Shown one piece after another: positions 29,435 through 38,271 of a stretch of 64,000 nucleotides of DNA. The notes beneath the pieces are model-generated. The model had not been told where the DNA came from, did not search any database, and worked only from the letters and a program-made list of their open reading frames with translations. The stretch is from Paucisalibacillus globulus. GTDB taxonomy: Bacteria; Bacillota; Bacilli; Bacillales; Amphibacillaceae. The stretch spans positions 237,563 to 301,562 of the forward strand of contig NZ_LT855387.1 of NCBI RefSeq assembly GCF_900184735.1, in the 5' to 3' direction. Every line of letters begins with the position of its first letter. Position 1 is the stretch's first letter. Both the position numbers and the translations under genes were made by a program.

Positions 29435-29911
29435 CTATTCAACTTTAAGTATTTTTACTTGGATATCTCCACCTGGTGTTGTTACAGCTACCTCTTCACC
29501 TATTTCATGGCCTAGTAGACTTTTTGCCATCGGTGAATCGTTGGAAATTCTTCCTTCAAATGGATCTGCTTCAGCACTTCCTACAATCGTATAGGTTTCT
29601 TCTTCTCCGTCAGGCAATTCCTTAAATGTAACTGATTTACCTAGAGATACCATATTAGGATTTTGGTTATCATTTTCAATAATTACTGCATTACGAATCA
29701 TCTTTTCAACTTGAGCTATGCGTGACTCCACAAATGCTTGCTCATCTTTTGCAGCATCGTACTCGGAGTTCTCGGATAAATCACCGAAATCACGTGCTAC
29801 CTTAATTCGCTCTACGACTTCTTGTCTTCTTTCTGTCTTCAAGTAAAGAAGCTCTTTTTCTAATTTCTCTTTCCCCTCATGCGTCATATAATAACTTTTC
29901 TCTACAGCCAT
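29435..29911 (-). CDS. greA: Transcription elongation factor GreA
   Basis: Rescues backtracked RNA polymerase by stimulating transcript cleavage. The 158-residue protein has the N-terminal coiled coil ([18 protein letters not shown]), the acidic tip [16 protein letters not shown] and the C-terminal FKBP-like domain ending [17 protein letters not shown]. It follows udk, as in B. subtilis. Confidence 0.97.
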   Translation of the reverse strand: MAVEKSYYMTHEGKEKLEKELLYLKTERRQEVVERIKVARDFGDLSENSEYDAAKDEQAFVESRIAQVEKMIRNAVIIENDNQNPNMVSLGKSVTFKELPDGEEETYTIVGSAEADPFEGRISNDSPMAKSLLGHEIGEEVAVTTPGGDIQVKILKVE

Positions 29912-30027
29912 AAAAAAACACTCCTTTTATCTATCTACTGCTACCAACTATCATACTTTGGTTGTGTTGTATATAATGCAACGAGTAACTAAAAAGTATA
30001 CTAACCATAACTATGGCAGATTTTATT

Positions 30028-30687
30028 TTAATTTTCAATACTTTTGTTCAAACTATTTTCGTTATTTTTTGACAATATATGCTCGATTTTTGTTGCCATT
30101 ATGTCGATAGCAACATGATTCTCTCCCCCCTCAGGGATAATGATATCAGCATATCTTTTTGTTGGCTCAACAAATTGTAAATGCATAGGACGAACAGAAT
30201 TCAAATACTGATCAATAACAGAATCTAATGTTCTTCCACGGTCTTTTATGTCTCTAAGTAATCTTCTAATAATTCGTAAATCAGCATCTGTATCCACAAA
30301 TACTTTAATATCCATTAAATCAACTAATCGGGGATCCTCTAAAATTAAAATGCCTTCTAAGATAATAACATCCTTAGGTTCCACGTTAATAACATCTTTT
30401 GAACGTGTATGGATTTTATAATCATATATCGGCTTTTCAATTGGTTTATGATTTAATAATGAATGTACATGTTTAATTAATAAGTCATTATCGAAAGCTA
30501 GAGGGTGGTCATAATTAGTCTCTAAACGTTCTTCAAATGGTAAATGACTTTGATCTTTATAATAATAGTCCTGTTCAATTACAAGAATCGTCTTATCAGT
30601 AAATCGCTGGCAGATTGATTTAGTTACAGATGTTTTTCCACTACCACTACCACCTGCAACACCAATTACTACTGGTTTGTCTTGCAT
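30028..30687 (-). CDS. udk: Uridine kinase
   Basis: Phosphorylates uridine and cytidine with GTP/ATP in pyrimidine salvage. The 219-residue protein has the P-loop [13 protein letters not shown], the substrate segment [22 protein letters not shown] and VILEGILIL. The ATG at 30687 is chosen over one 18 bp upstream because AAGAGGT lies 6 bases before it. It follows trmR by 14 bp; the two U32 peptidase genes usually between them in Bacillus are absent. Confidence 0.96.
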   Translation of the reverse strand: MQDKPVVIGVAGGSGSGKTSVTKSICQRFTDKTILVIEQDYYYKDQSHLPFEERLETNYDHPLAFDNDLLIKHVHSLLNHKPIEKPIYDYKIHTRSKDVINVEPKDVIILEGILILEDPRLVDLMDIKVFVDTDADLRIIRRLLRDIKDRGRTLDSVIDQYLNSVRPMHLQFVEPTKRYADIIIPEGGENHVAIDIMATKIEHILSKNNENSLNKSIEN

Positions 30688-30701
30688 CTTGCTACCTCTT
30701 T

Positions 30702-31343
30702 TCATGATTTTTTAACACTAATAGCAACCCCATCACCAATAGGTAATATTGTTGTAATATAATCTGGATGGTTTACCAGCCATTCATTATATGCTCTTAT
30801 TTTCTCAACCATTTTCTTATGTCTCGGATGTTCAAAATTAGGGTCATAGACATGCCCCTTAAACAGAACATTATCGGTTACTATAAGCCCGTTTTCTGCT
30901 AAGAGTGGCTGTGATAATTCAAAGAAACGCATATATTGTCCTTTAGCAGCATCGATAAATATGCAATCATATTGATCGCCATTATCAGCAAGCTCTATTA
31001 ATACTTCTAATGCGTCTCCATGAATAATCTCAATCGTGTTGTCTTTATTAAGCAATTTTATATTTTGGACTGCTTGTTCAAACCTATTATCATCACGTTC
31101 AATTGTAGTAATTTTTGAACTGGGATTTGCTTCGCTCATTCTTAAAGCGGAATAACCAATAGCACTCCCAATTTCTAATATTTTATGTGGTTTATGCAAC
31201 CGAATAAGTTGCATTAAAAAATTTATTCCGATTGGATCCATTATTGGGACATGGTCAATTTTTGCTTGCTTTTCCAAATCCTTTACCCAATCTTCCGTAT
31301 GGGGAAGATGCTTAACTAAATAATTATTTAACAATTCATCCAT
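30702..31343 (-). CDS. trmR: tRNA 5-hydroxyuridine methyltransferase TrmR (YrrM)
   Basis: SAM-dependent O-methyltransferase; B. subtilis TrmR methylates 5-hydroxyuridine to 5-methoxyuridine at the tRNA wobble position 34. The 213-residue protein has the SAM motif [16 protein letters not shown], the metal-site region [16 protein letters not shown] and [11 protein letters not shown]. Family membership is clear, and the assignment to TrmR rests on similarity and its place between mltG and udk. The trhP1/trhP2-type genes that supply the hydroxylated substrate are not next to it. Confidence 0.85.
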   Translation of the reverse strand: MDELLNNYLVKHLPHTEDWVKDLEKQAKIDHVPIMDPIGINFLMQLIRLHKPHKILEIGSAIGYSALRMSEANPSSKITTIERDDNRFEQAVQNIKLLNKDNTIEIIHGDALEVLIELADNGDQYDCIFIDAAKGQYMRFFELSQPLLAENGLIVTDNVLFKGHVYDPNFEHPRHKKMVEKIRAYNEWLVNHPDYITTILPIGDGVAISVKKS

Positions 31344-31521
31344 TTTTTACCCTCATTTTTATACTTATCCTATTAGGATACCAAATTAAAGTGGAAATAT
31401 GTTCGAAAATATCACTCTAGACAACCTTTTGTAGTCCCACCTTCACTAAAGTGATACTTGCTTTTACTATTCATAACAGACCAATAACTTCTGCTAGTCT
31501 ACTGTAATATGTCCCTTATTA

Positions 31522-31560
31522 CCAAAAAAACGGGAAATGTGAAATATATTCACACTTCCT
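31522..31560 (-). terminator. Terminator after mltG
   Basis: On the minus strand stem GGAAGTGTGAA/TTTCACATTTCC, then CGTTTTTTTGG, seven bases after the mltG stop. It separates mltG from the trmR-udk-greA group. The gap 31344-31566 holds nothing else recognised. Confidence 0.88.
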
Positions 31561-31566
31561 CATTAG

Positions 31567-32694
31567 TTATTGTATATGTTGATTTTTATTAACCAAATGT
31601 TCTTCAAACGTTTCTGCATAATGTATATTTCCTTGGCCATCATGCAGGAAGAAATAGAAATCTGTTTCTTCCGGATTTATTCCCGCTTCAAATGCATTCT
31701 GTGAGAAATTCGATATCGGGCCAATTGGCAATCCATCATTTCTATATGTGTTGAAAGGTGAATCTACCTCAAGATCTTTTAATAGTACCTTTTCCTTATG
31801 ACGACCGAGTGCATATTGAACCGTTGGATCCGTTTCTAATCTCATATCTGCCTCGAGACGGTTATAAAAGATCCCTGCTATTTTCTTACGTTGATCATCT
31901 GTTACAGCCTCTTTTTCAACTAATGAAGCCATCGTAACAGCTTCATGAATTGTTAAACCTTTTTCAGTAATGGCATCCATGTACTGACCTAAAACAGATT
32001 GTGTTTTGTCTAACATATTCTCAATAATCGTTTCAATCGGTGGGCTTTCCTCATAAAAGTCATACGTTGCAGCAAATAAATACCCTTCAAGAGAATACCT
32101 TAAATCAGGATTAAGTATATCTTCTGTTAAGAATGGATATTTTTGCATTAATTGATTAATATAATCAGGGTCGTTTACCTTCTCTATGAAATCATCTTCA
32201 GAAATTGGTAATTTATCTGCATAAATAGCTGCAATTTCATCAATTGTTAAACCTTCACGTATTGTTACTCGATGTACAGGTTCTTTTATAATACGGCCAC
32301 TCTTTAGCGATTCAATAATTTGATCCAAAGTCATTGCTTTTGTAAATGTATAGTTACCTGCCTGAAATCCGGATTCATTCTTAAACTTAATATAGAACCG
32401 AAAAATCATGGAGTCTTTTATAATTCCGCTTTTTTCTAGTACCTCAGCAATTCCTGAGGTTGATGATCCTAAAGGGATTTCAACTTCTACACCTTGCTCA
32501 TTTCCTGGGTCGACTGGTTCTAGTGCTGATTTAACATATGTATATCCAGATATACCTCCAACAACAAGGACTATAAGAAGAGATAAGATAACGATTGCAA
32601 CAATTTTACGAACTGTTCTTGCATCTTCTCCTCTAGCGACTAGATTATCTCTAAAATTACGTTTGTTTTTATTTTTATCTTTACCCTCAGACAT
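31567..32694 (-). CDS. mltG: Endolytic murein transglycosylase MltG (YceG-like)
   Basis: Membrane-bound lytic transglycosylase that cuts nascent glycan strands during cell-wall growth. The 375-residue protein has a basic cytoplasmic tail, one membrane helix (about 32-53), a LysM-like region and the YceG catalytic domain. The catalytic Glu is in TMASLVEKEAVTDDQRK, followed by GIFYNRL, LETDPTVQYALG, SPFNTYRNDGLPIGPISNF and the end YFFLHDGQGNIHYAETFEEH. Confidence 0.95.
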   Translation of the reverse strand: MSEGKDKNKNKRNFRDNLVARGEDARTVRKIVAIVILSLLIVLVVGGISGYTYVKSALEPVDPGNEQGVEVEIPLGSSTSGIAEVLEKSGIIKDSMIFRFYIKFKNESGFQAGNYTFTKAMTLDQIIESLKSGRIIKEPVHRVTIREGLTIDEIAAIYADKLPISEDDFIEKVNDPDYINQLMQKYPFLTEDILNPDLRYSLEGYLFAATYDFYEESPPIETIIENMLDKTQSVLGQYMDAITEKGLTIHEAVTMASLVEKEAVTDDQRKKIAGIFYNRLEADMRLETDPTVQYALGRHKEKVLLKDLEVDSPFNTYRNDGLPIGPISNFSQNAFEAGINPEETDFYFFLHDGQGNIHYAETFEEHLVNKNQHIQ

Positions 32695-32777
32695 CCATTA
32701 TCCCCCTCTCATCCGGTATATTATACTAAAAAAAGACAATATACGCTAGGATTTATTAAATTCTTTTACTATCCACA

Positions 32778-32815
32778 CAAAAAAGTAGGTACCCCCAAGG
32801 TGGCACCTACTTTCA
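32778..32815 (-). terminator. Terminator of the alaS-ireB-ruvX-yrzB transcript
   Basis: On the minus strand stem AAAGTAGGT/ACCTACTTT with an inner GCCACC/GGGGGT-type loop region, followed by TTTG. It lies 24 bp after the yrzB stop. Confidence 0.88.
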
Positions 32816-32838
32816 TACAAGATTAAAGATACATTAAC

Positions 32839-33123
32839 CTACTCTTTTAAATCTTCCTCTTCTGCTAGGGTGTTTAGCATTTCTTCTACGATATCCCATT
32901 CGTCATCAGATTCAATAGCAAACAATGATAGGTCTTCATCTTCCTTTTCTTCGTAACGGAAAGCGTAAACTTCTACTTCTTCATCGTCTTTTTGCTCTGC
33001 TGGTACTACAGCGATATAGGAATACCCTGTTTCATCCACATCAAATGTGAAAAGTACTTCAAATAAATGCTCTTCACCATTTTCGTCTGGAATGATGATG
33101 CGTTCTTTTTCTTCAATAGCCAT
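32839..33123 (-). CDS. yrzB: YrzB family protein (DUF1292)
   Basis: A 94-residue very acidic cytosolic protein of unknown function. The DUF1292 pattern is clear: IIIPDENGEEHLFEVLFTFD, YIAVVP and EVYAFRYEEKE. The ATG at 33123 is chosen over one 30 bp upstream because AAGGAGAT precedes it. It follows ruvX/yrrK by 16 bp, the same order as in most bacilli (alaS-yrzL-yrrK-yrzB). Confidence 0.92.
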   Translation of the reverse strand: MAIEEKERIIIPDENGEEHLFEVLFTFDVDETGYSYIAVVPAEQKDDEEVEVYAFRYEEKEDEDLSLFAIESDDEWDIVEEMLNTLAEEEDLKE

Positions 33124-33139
33124 AAATGTAATCTCCTTT

Positions 33140-33553
33140 TCATTTTTGATCAAGATAGCCTTGCAAAATCATCATTGCGGCCATTTTATCAATTACTTTT
33201 TTACGCTTTTTTCTACTTACATCAGCTTCAAGCAATACACGCTCAGCTGCCATGGTAGTCAGGCGTTCATCCCATAGAACAGTTGGTAAACCGTGTACTT
33301 TTTCAATATGTTCAGCATAGCTTATTGATGCCTCACCACGTTCACCGATTGAGCCATTCATATTTTTAGGTAGCCCAATTACAACTTTTTCTACATGATG
33401 CTCCTTGATAATCTCCTTTAGCTGAATATCAGCAGAGTCAATTTCATTTTCATCCCATTTAATTGTAGTTAAACCTTGAGCTGTCCAACCCAAACCATCA
33501 CTAACTGCAACACCTATTGTTTTTGAGCCAACATCTAAACCCATTATCTTCAT
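33140..33553 (-). CDS. yrrK: Pre-16S rRNA nuclease YqgF/RuvX family (YrrK)
   Basis: RNase H-fold nuclease implicated in maturing the 16S rRNA 5' end; also annotated as a putative Holliday junction resolvase. The 137-residue protein keeps the acidic active site: [27 protein letters not shown] and [12 protein letters not shown]. The stop of ireB overlaps the start region: the genes abut without a gap. Confidence 0.94.
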   Translation of the reverse strand: MKIMGLDVGSKTIGVAVSDGLGWTAQGLTTIKWDENEIDSADIQLKEIIKEHHVEKVVIGLPKNMNGSIGERGEASISYAEHIEKVHGLPTVLWDERLTTMAAERVLLEADVSRKKRKKVIDKMAAMMILQGYLDQK

Positions 33554-33823
33554 TTATTTACCTGCATATTGCTGTTCTAGATAATATTTAACAAGTTCTT
33601 CAATTACTTCATCGCGTTCAATTCTACGGATTAAATTTCTTGCGTCTTTGTACCTTGGAATATAGGCAGGGTCACCTGATAATAGATAGCCAACAATTTG
33701 ATTTATCGGGTTATAGCCTTTTTCTTGAAGTGCCTCATGGACAGTCATTAGAATTTCTTTAATATCTCGATCAAATGGCTCTTCTGAAAAGTTGAATTTC
33801 ATTGTTTTATCGATTGAACTCAT
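33554..33823 (-). CDS. yrzL: IreB family regulatory phosphoprotein (YrzL)
   Basis: An 89-residue small protein; the E. faecalis homologue IreB is phosphorylated by the PASTA kinase IreK and lowers cephalosporin resistance. Family features are [29 protein letters not shown] and [15 protein letters not shown]. The N-terminal Thr (DKTMKF) matches the phosphorylated position reported for IreB. The ATG at 33823 has GAGGTG 7 bases upstream; a GTG lies one codon earlier. It follows alaS. Confidence 0.92.
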   Translation of the reverse strand: MSSIDKTMKFNFSEEPFDRDIKEILMTVHEALQEKGYNPINQIVGYLLSGDPAYIPRYKDARNLIRRIERDEVIEELVKYYLEQQYAGK

Positions 33824-33930
33824 CACGACACCTCATTCCACTTTTTGTTTCTATTTCCATTCTATCACGTTTAAAAGATTAAATATAATAATTTAAGCGA
33901 GTAGAATGATGGTTATTATTAGAATCTATA

Positions 33931-36573
33931 TTATCCTTGTAAATTCAACTCTACATATTCCAACACGTATTGTAAAGCTTCATTTATTTTGCTTGGATCT
34001 TTACCACCTGCTTGTGCCATATCTGGACGACCACCGCCTCCACCGCCACAAAGCTGTGCTGCTTGTTTAATTAGATTTCCTGCATGTAGACCCTTATCAA
34101 TTAAATCTTTTGAAACTCCTGCAGCTAATTGTACTTTATTATCATTTTCTGCTGCTAGTAGAACAATTGCAGAACCTATCTTTTGTTTTAATTCATCTAG
34201 CATCGTTCTTAATTGATTCATATCTTTAACATTAACCTTTTGTGCTAATACGTTAATTCCTCTTACTTCTTGTACTTGATCCAATATCGAAGAAGCCTCT
34301 AAATTTGAAAGCTTGGCACCTAGTGACTCGTTTTCTTTCTGTAATTCCTTCATTTCATGGAATAATGAACCGACACGTTCTGGTACCTTTTCCTCATTTG
34401 TTTTTAATAGTTGTGCTGTATTTTGTAATAAATTCAACTTACCTGAAAGGAAATCATAAGCAAATTTACTTGTTACAGCCTCAATTCGTCTTGTACCTGC
34501 ACCAATTCCACCTTCTGAAACGATCTTAAAGAGACCGATTTCTGATGTATTACGAACATGGCAGCCACCACATAATTCCAAGCTATAGTCACCAATTTGT
34601 ACAACACGGACAATTTCGCCATACTTCTCACCGAATAAAGCCATGGCTCCCATTTCTTTTGCTTCTTTCAGATTCTTGAAGCTAATATTAAGGTGAATAG
34701 AATCCCATATTCTTTCATTTACAATCTTTTCAATTTCTTCCAATTCCTCTTTGGTAACGGAACTAAAGTGTGAGAAATCAAATCGTAACCGTTCAGGTGC
34801 TACCAATGATCCAGCTTGATTTACATGTTTTCCTAGAACATCTTTTAATGCCTGATGAAGTAAATGGGTTGCAGTATGGTTCTTTATAATCAAGTTACGA
34901 GAGTCTACATCAACTAAGGCATTTATGTCGTCCCCTACTTGTAGTACACCGTTCTCAATCACGGCATGATGTATATTCTGATTTTTAGGAGACTTTTGGA
35001 CATTCTTTACAAGTGCTGATCCATTCTGAGAAGAAATGACTCCTTGGTCTGCAATTTGACCACCGCTCTCTGCATAGAATGGTGTTTCTTGTAGAAAGAG
35101 TAACACTTCTTCACCCTGTTCTGCAACGTCTACTAATTCACCATCTTTTATGATTGCGACAACTTTTGTTTCCTTCTCTAATGTTTCATAACCTACAAAT
35201 TCACTTTCAACATTAACTTGACTTAATACTTCATCTTGTACATGCATAGAGTCTACTTTTTGACGTGCACTTCTAGCACGTTCGCGTTGTTTTTCCATTT
35301 CCTCTTCATATCCAGCTTCATCGACTGTAAATCCAAGTTGCTCTACATATTCCTGAGTTAATTCTTTTGGAAAACCATACGTATCATATAAACGGAATAC
35401 TTCATGTCCTGGGAAAATAGTGGATTGATTTGCTTTTTCTTTTTCAATAAGATCAGTTAACATTTCAAGACCTTCATTCAACGTCTCATGGAAACGCTCT
35501 TCTTCAACCTTAATAATATTTTGTATAAATTCACGTTGATTTATTACTGCAGGGTAGAACTCTTTCATGATTTGTCCTACTGTGTCTACTAATTCATACA
35601 TAAACGGTTTTTCAATTCCAATCTCTTTTGCAAACCGGACCGCTCTTCTTAACAATCTTCTTAAAACATAGCCTCTACCATCATTTGAAGGTAATGCACC
35701 ATCACTAATAGCAAAACTCACCGTTCTAATATGATCTGCAACTACTTTATATGCTGTGTCACTTTCCTTGTTCACACCATATTTAACATTTGCTAATTCC
35801 TCAGTCTTCTTAATGATAGGCATGAATAAGTCCGTCTCAAAATTGGTAGGAGCATCTTGAATAACAGATACAACACGTTCTAACCCCATACCAGTATCGA
35901 TATTTTTCTTTGGTAATGGAGTGTATGTATCATCTGGATTATGGTTAAATTGAGAAAATACAAGATTCCAAATTTCTAGGTACCTATCATTTTCTCCACC
36001 TGGATATAATTCCGGATCTTCTGGGTCACTACCATAAGACTCGCCACGATCATAAAATATTTCCGTATTTGGTCCACTAGGACCTTCTCCAATATCCCAA
36101 AAGTTTTCTTCAAGGCGAATAATTCGTTCTTTTGGAAGTTTAATATCATTTAACCACATGTCATACGCTTCATCATCTTCTGGATGAACGGTAACAGATA
36201 GCCTTTCTGGATCAAATCCTAACCATTTTTCACTTGTAAGAAATTCCCAAGCCCATTCAATAGCTTCCTTTTTAAAATAATCACCAATTGAAAAATTACC
36301 AAGCATTTCAAAGAATGTATGGTGTCTTGCTGTATAACCTACATTCTCTATGTCGTTAGTACGAATGGATTTTTGAGCATTCACTATTCGGGGATTATCT
36401 GGAATAACCCGTCCATCGAAATATTTTTTTAAAGTAGCAACTCCACTGTTAATCCATAATAATGTTGGATCATCTTGTGGCACTAGTGATGCACTTGGTT
36501 CTACTTTATGACCTTTTTCTTGGAAGAAATCAAGATACATTTGTCTAATTTGAGCTGATGTTAGTTTTTTCAT
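33931..36573 (-). CDS. alaS: Alanine--tRNA ligase
   Basis: Charges tRNA-Ala. The 880-residue protein has the class II catalytic domain ([18 protein letters not shown]), the editing domain with zinc ligands ([11 protein letters not shown] and CGGCHV), and the C-terminal oligomerisation domain ending [15 protein letters not shown]. The ATG at 36573 is chosen over a frame open to 36705 because AAGGAGG precedes it and the upstream part is the T-box leader. It is the first gene of alaS-yrzL-yrrK-yrzB. Confidence 0.98.
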   Translation of the reverse strand: MKKLTSAQIRQMYLDFFQEKGHKVEPSASLVPQDDPTLLWINSGVATLKKYFDGRVIPDNPRIVNAQKSIRTNDIENVGYTARHHTFFEMLGNFSIGDYFKKEAIEWAWEFLTSEKWLGFDPERLSVTVHPEDDEAYDMWLNDIKLPKERIIRLEENFWDIGEGPSGPNTEIFYDRGESYGSDPEDPELYPGGENDRYLEIWNLVFSQFNHNPDDTYTPLPKKNIDTGMGLERVVSVIQDAPTNFETDLFMPIIKKTEELANVKYGVNKESDTAYKVVADHIRTVSFAISDGALPSNDGRGYVLRRLLRRAVRFAKEIGIEKPFMYELVDTVGQIMKEFYPAVINQREFIQNIIKVEEERFHETLNEGLEMLTDLIEKEKANQSTIFPGHEVFRLYDTYGFPKELTQEYVEQLGFTVDEAGYEEEMEKQRERARSARQKVDSMHVQDEVLSQVNVESEFVGYETLEKETKVVAIIKDGELVDVAEQGEEVLLFLQETPFYAESGGQIADQGVISSQNGSALVKNVQKSPKNQNIHHAVIENGVLQVGDDINALVDVDSRNLIIKNHTATHLLHQALKDVLGKHVNQAGSLVAPERLRFDFSHFSSVTKEELEEIEKIVNERIWDSIHLNISFKNLKEAKEMGAMALFGEKYGEIVRVVQIGDYSLELCGGCHVRNTSEIGLFKIVSEGGIGAGTRRIEAVTSKFAYDFLSGKLNLLQNTAQLLKTNEEKVPERVGSLFHEMKELQKENESLGAKLSNLEASSILDQVQEVRGINVLAQKVNVKDMNQLRTMLDELKQKIGSAIVLLAAENDNKVQLAAGVSKDLIDKGLHAGNLIKQAAQLCGGGGGGRPDMAQAGGKDPSKINEALQYVLEYVELNLQG

Positions 36574-36607
36574 ATATATCCTCCTTTTTATCTTTGTGTT
36601 TCTGTAG

Positions 36608-36845
36608 AAAACAAAAAAATCCCCTCTCTGCTTTAATAGCAGGGACGAGATTAAACGCGGTACCACCCTAATTATGAACAAGATTTTGTTCATCACTTTT
36701 GGCATGTTAACGGTTGCGAACCGACGGGGATTAGCCGTACTCAGGTTTAGCTTTCCATGGTTCTAACTTAGAATTTCTTTCAGCCTTGGGAAATCCCTCT
36801 CTACAAATCGAGTGCCATGTACTTATAACCATCATCGAGATAATT
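36608..36845 (-). promoter_or_regulatory. T-box riboswitch leader of alaS
   Basis: The minus strand holds the T-box AGGGTGGTACCGCG (36656-36669) followed by the terminator hairpin (GTCCCTGC..GCAGAGAGGGGA, then seven Ts). Stem I has the AGAGAG bulge and the GGCTGAAAGA distal loop. The likely specifier is GCT (Ala), followed by A, at 36749-36751. Uncharged tRNA-Ala would allow read-through into alaS. Confidence 0.95.
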
Positions 36846-36860
36846 AATATAACTAGCGAT

Positions 36861-36889
36861 ATTATAGTTAACTTTACTATAAATGTCAA
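36861..36889 (-). promoter_or_regulatory. Consensus sigma-A promoter of alaS
   Basis: On the minus strand a perfect TTGACA (36884-36889), 17 bases, and a perfect TATAAT (36861-36866). The -35 box overlaps the end of the upstream membrane protein gene. Confidence 0.92.
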
Positions 36890-37953
36890 TTAACTCTAAT
36901 CATAATCCACAAATGTTTTATTATCACTCTAAATATGGTAAATGTTGGAACCGCTAGAACCATCCCTAAAACACCAAAAAGTTTTCCACCTAGTAGTAGG
37001 ACAAATATAATGGCTACTGGGTGAATCTTAATGCTTTTACCCACAATATATGGGGATAATAAATTACTCTCTATGAGTTGAATAACAAATACCCCAATCA
37101 CCACGAAAAGTACCATCTTCCCAGAAATAGTTAAAGCAATTAGTATCGCAGGAATAGCTCCAATAATCGGACCAAAATATGGAATGAAATTCATCAGCCC
37201 CATAAAAATAGCTAACAATAGAGCATATTTTAAGTCCAAGAACTGGTATATTAGGTAACTCGTGATGGCTACGAACAAACAAACTAGCAATTGCCCTCTT
37301 ATATATCCACCAAGTCCTTCGTCAATAGCGTGGGCTAGGTTGCTTGCAGGTTCACGGTATTTTCGGGGTAATAATCGTTTTATGTAGTCATTGATCTTTC
37401 TGTAGTCCTTTAAAAAGTAAAAAACCAATACTGGTATTACCGTTAAAATGACAATGAAATCAATTATTTTGGTTACTCCACCAATTAAATTACCAATTAA
37501 AGCATCTATTGACTCTTCAAAATTCCGGATCATTTCATCTATCTTATCGTGGACAGTTTCCGGTAAAAATGAAGTTGATTCATAAATTTGGTACATGATG
37601 TCTTGATACATTGCTACTAGTTGTGGTAAATACTCATCTAAATCTCTTAGTTGGGTTACAATTGCTGGGTAAACCCGATATATCAAGTACCCAGTTATTC
37701 CGAAGAAGAGTAGATATATCATTAATATTGCAATACTTCTTGGTATATTATACTGATGTATTTTCTGTACAATTGGATAAAGCAAATAAGCAATTAGACA
37801 TGCGATTAAAAAAGGTGCAGCCAAATGCCATATGAAAGAAAAAAAAGCCTTATAATAAGGAAAAAGCTTTACTAGCAAAAAAATGAAAAGAAAAAGTAAA
37901 ATACCAGAGATAATCCAATATAGAAAATTAACTGGTTTTTTAGAAGAAAACAC
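36886..37953 (-). CDS. yrrI: AI-2E family transporter / permease (YrrI-like)
   Basis: A 355-residue polytopic protein of the AI-2E (formerly UPF0118) family, with about 8 membrane segments. It has the family pattern of two N-terminal helices, an extended soluble segment (about 100-160) and a cluster of C-terminal helices with FMGLMNFIPYFGPIIGAIPA. The substrate is unknown; some homologues are Na+/H+ antiporters. The start is taken as a GTG at 37953 with AGAGGGG 8 bases upstream; a GTG at 37962 also exists. The position before alaS matches yrrI. Confidence 0.85.
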   Translation of the reverse strand: MFSSKKPVNFLYWIISGILLFLFIFLLVKLFPYYKAFFSFIWHLAAPFLIACLIAYLLYPIVQKIHQYNIPRSIAILMIYLLFFGITGYLIYRVYPAIVTQLRDLDEYLPQLVAMYQDIMYQIYESTSFLPETVHDKIDEMIRNFEESIDALIGNLIGGVTKIIDFIVILTVIPVLVFYFLKDYRKINDYIKRLLPRKYREPASNLAHAIDEGLGGYIRGQLLVCLFVAITSYLIYQFLDLKYALLLAIFMGLMNFIPYFGPIIGAIPAILIALTISGKMVLFVVIGVFVIQLIESNLLSPYIVGKSIKIHPVAIIFVLLLGGKLFGVLGMVLAVPTFTIFRVIIKHLWIMIRVN

Positions 37954-38001
37954 ATGGCACACCCCTCTAAGTCTCTTTAGTTACTCATTCGACCTATAGG
38001 T

Positions 38002-38196
38002 TTACCATTCTAGCTTTCTCTCTTCTTCTGTAAACAAGTCATTCAAAGAACTTAAACTACCATCTGATTCTACCTGATGTATTGTTAATTCATTACCTGT
38101 TATAGACATCTCTACAAAGCAGTTCCAACAATAGAATTGTTGTGACCCTATTTTTCCAATATCTTTACTACTACAGTTCGGGCATCGCATTAACAT
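38002..38196 (-). CDS. Small zinc-ribbon protein (YrzR-like)
   Basis: A 64-residue protein with two CxxC knuckles (CPNC and CWNC) spaced for one zinc ribbon, an aromatic FYCWNCF core and an acidic tail. No function can be assigned. Its place between recD2 and yrrI resembles a small conserved Bacillus gene. AGGAGAG lies 11 bases before the ATG at 38196; a second ATG is two codons further in. Confidence 0.8.
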   Translation of the reverse strand: MLMRCPNCSSKDIGKIGSQQFYCWNCFVEMSITGNELTIHQVESDGSLSSLNDLFTEEERKLEW

Positions 38197-38271
38197 AAGT
38201 ACTAATCTCTCCTGAAATTAAATTATAAGTATTATGTTATGCTTGCCCGAGATTTCTTTAAATATACATAA

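Noticed and set aside
36574..36705. N-terminal extension of AlaS
   Set aside because: This part is the terminator and T-box of the leader; AAGGAGG directly precedes the ATG at 36573.
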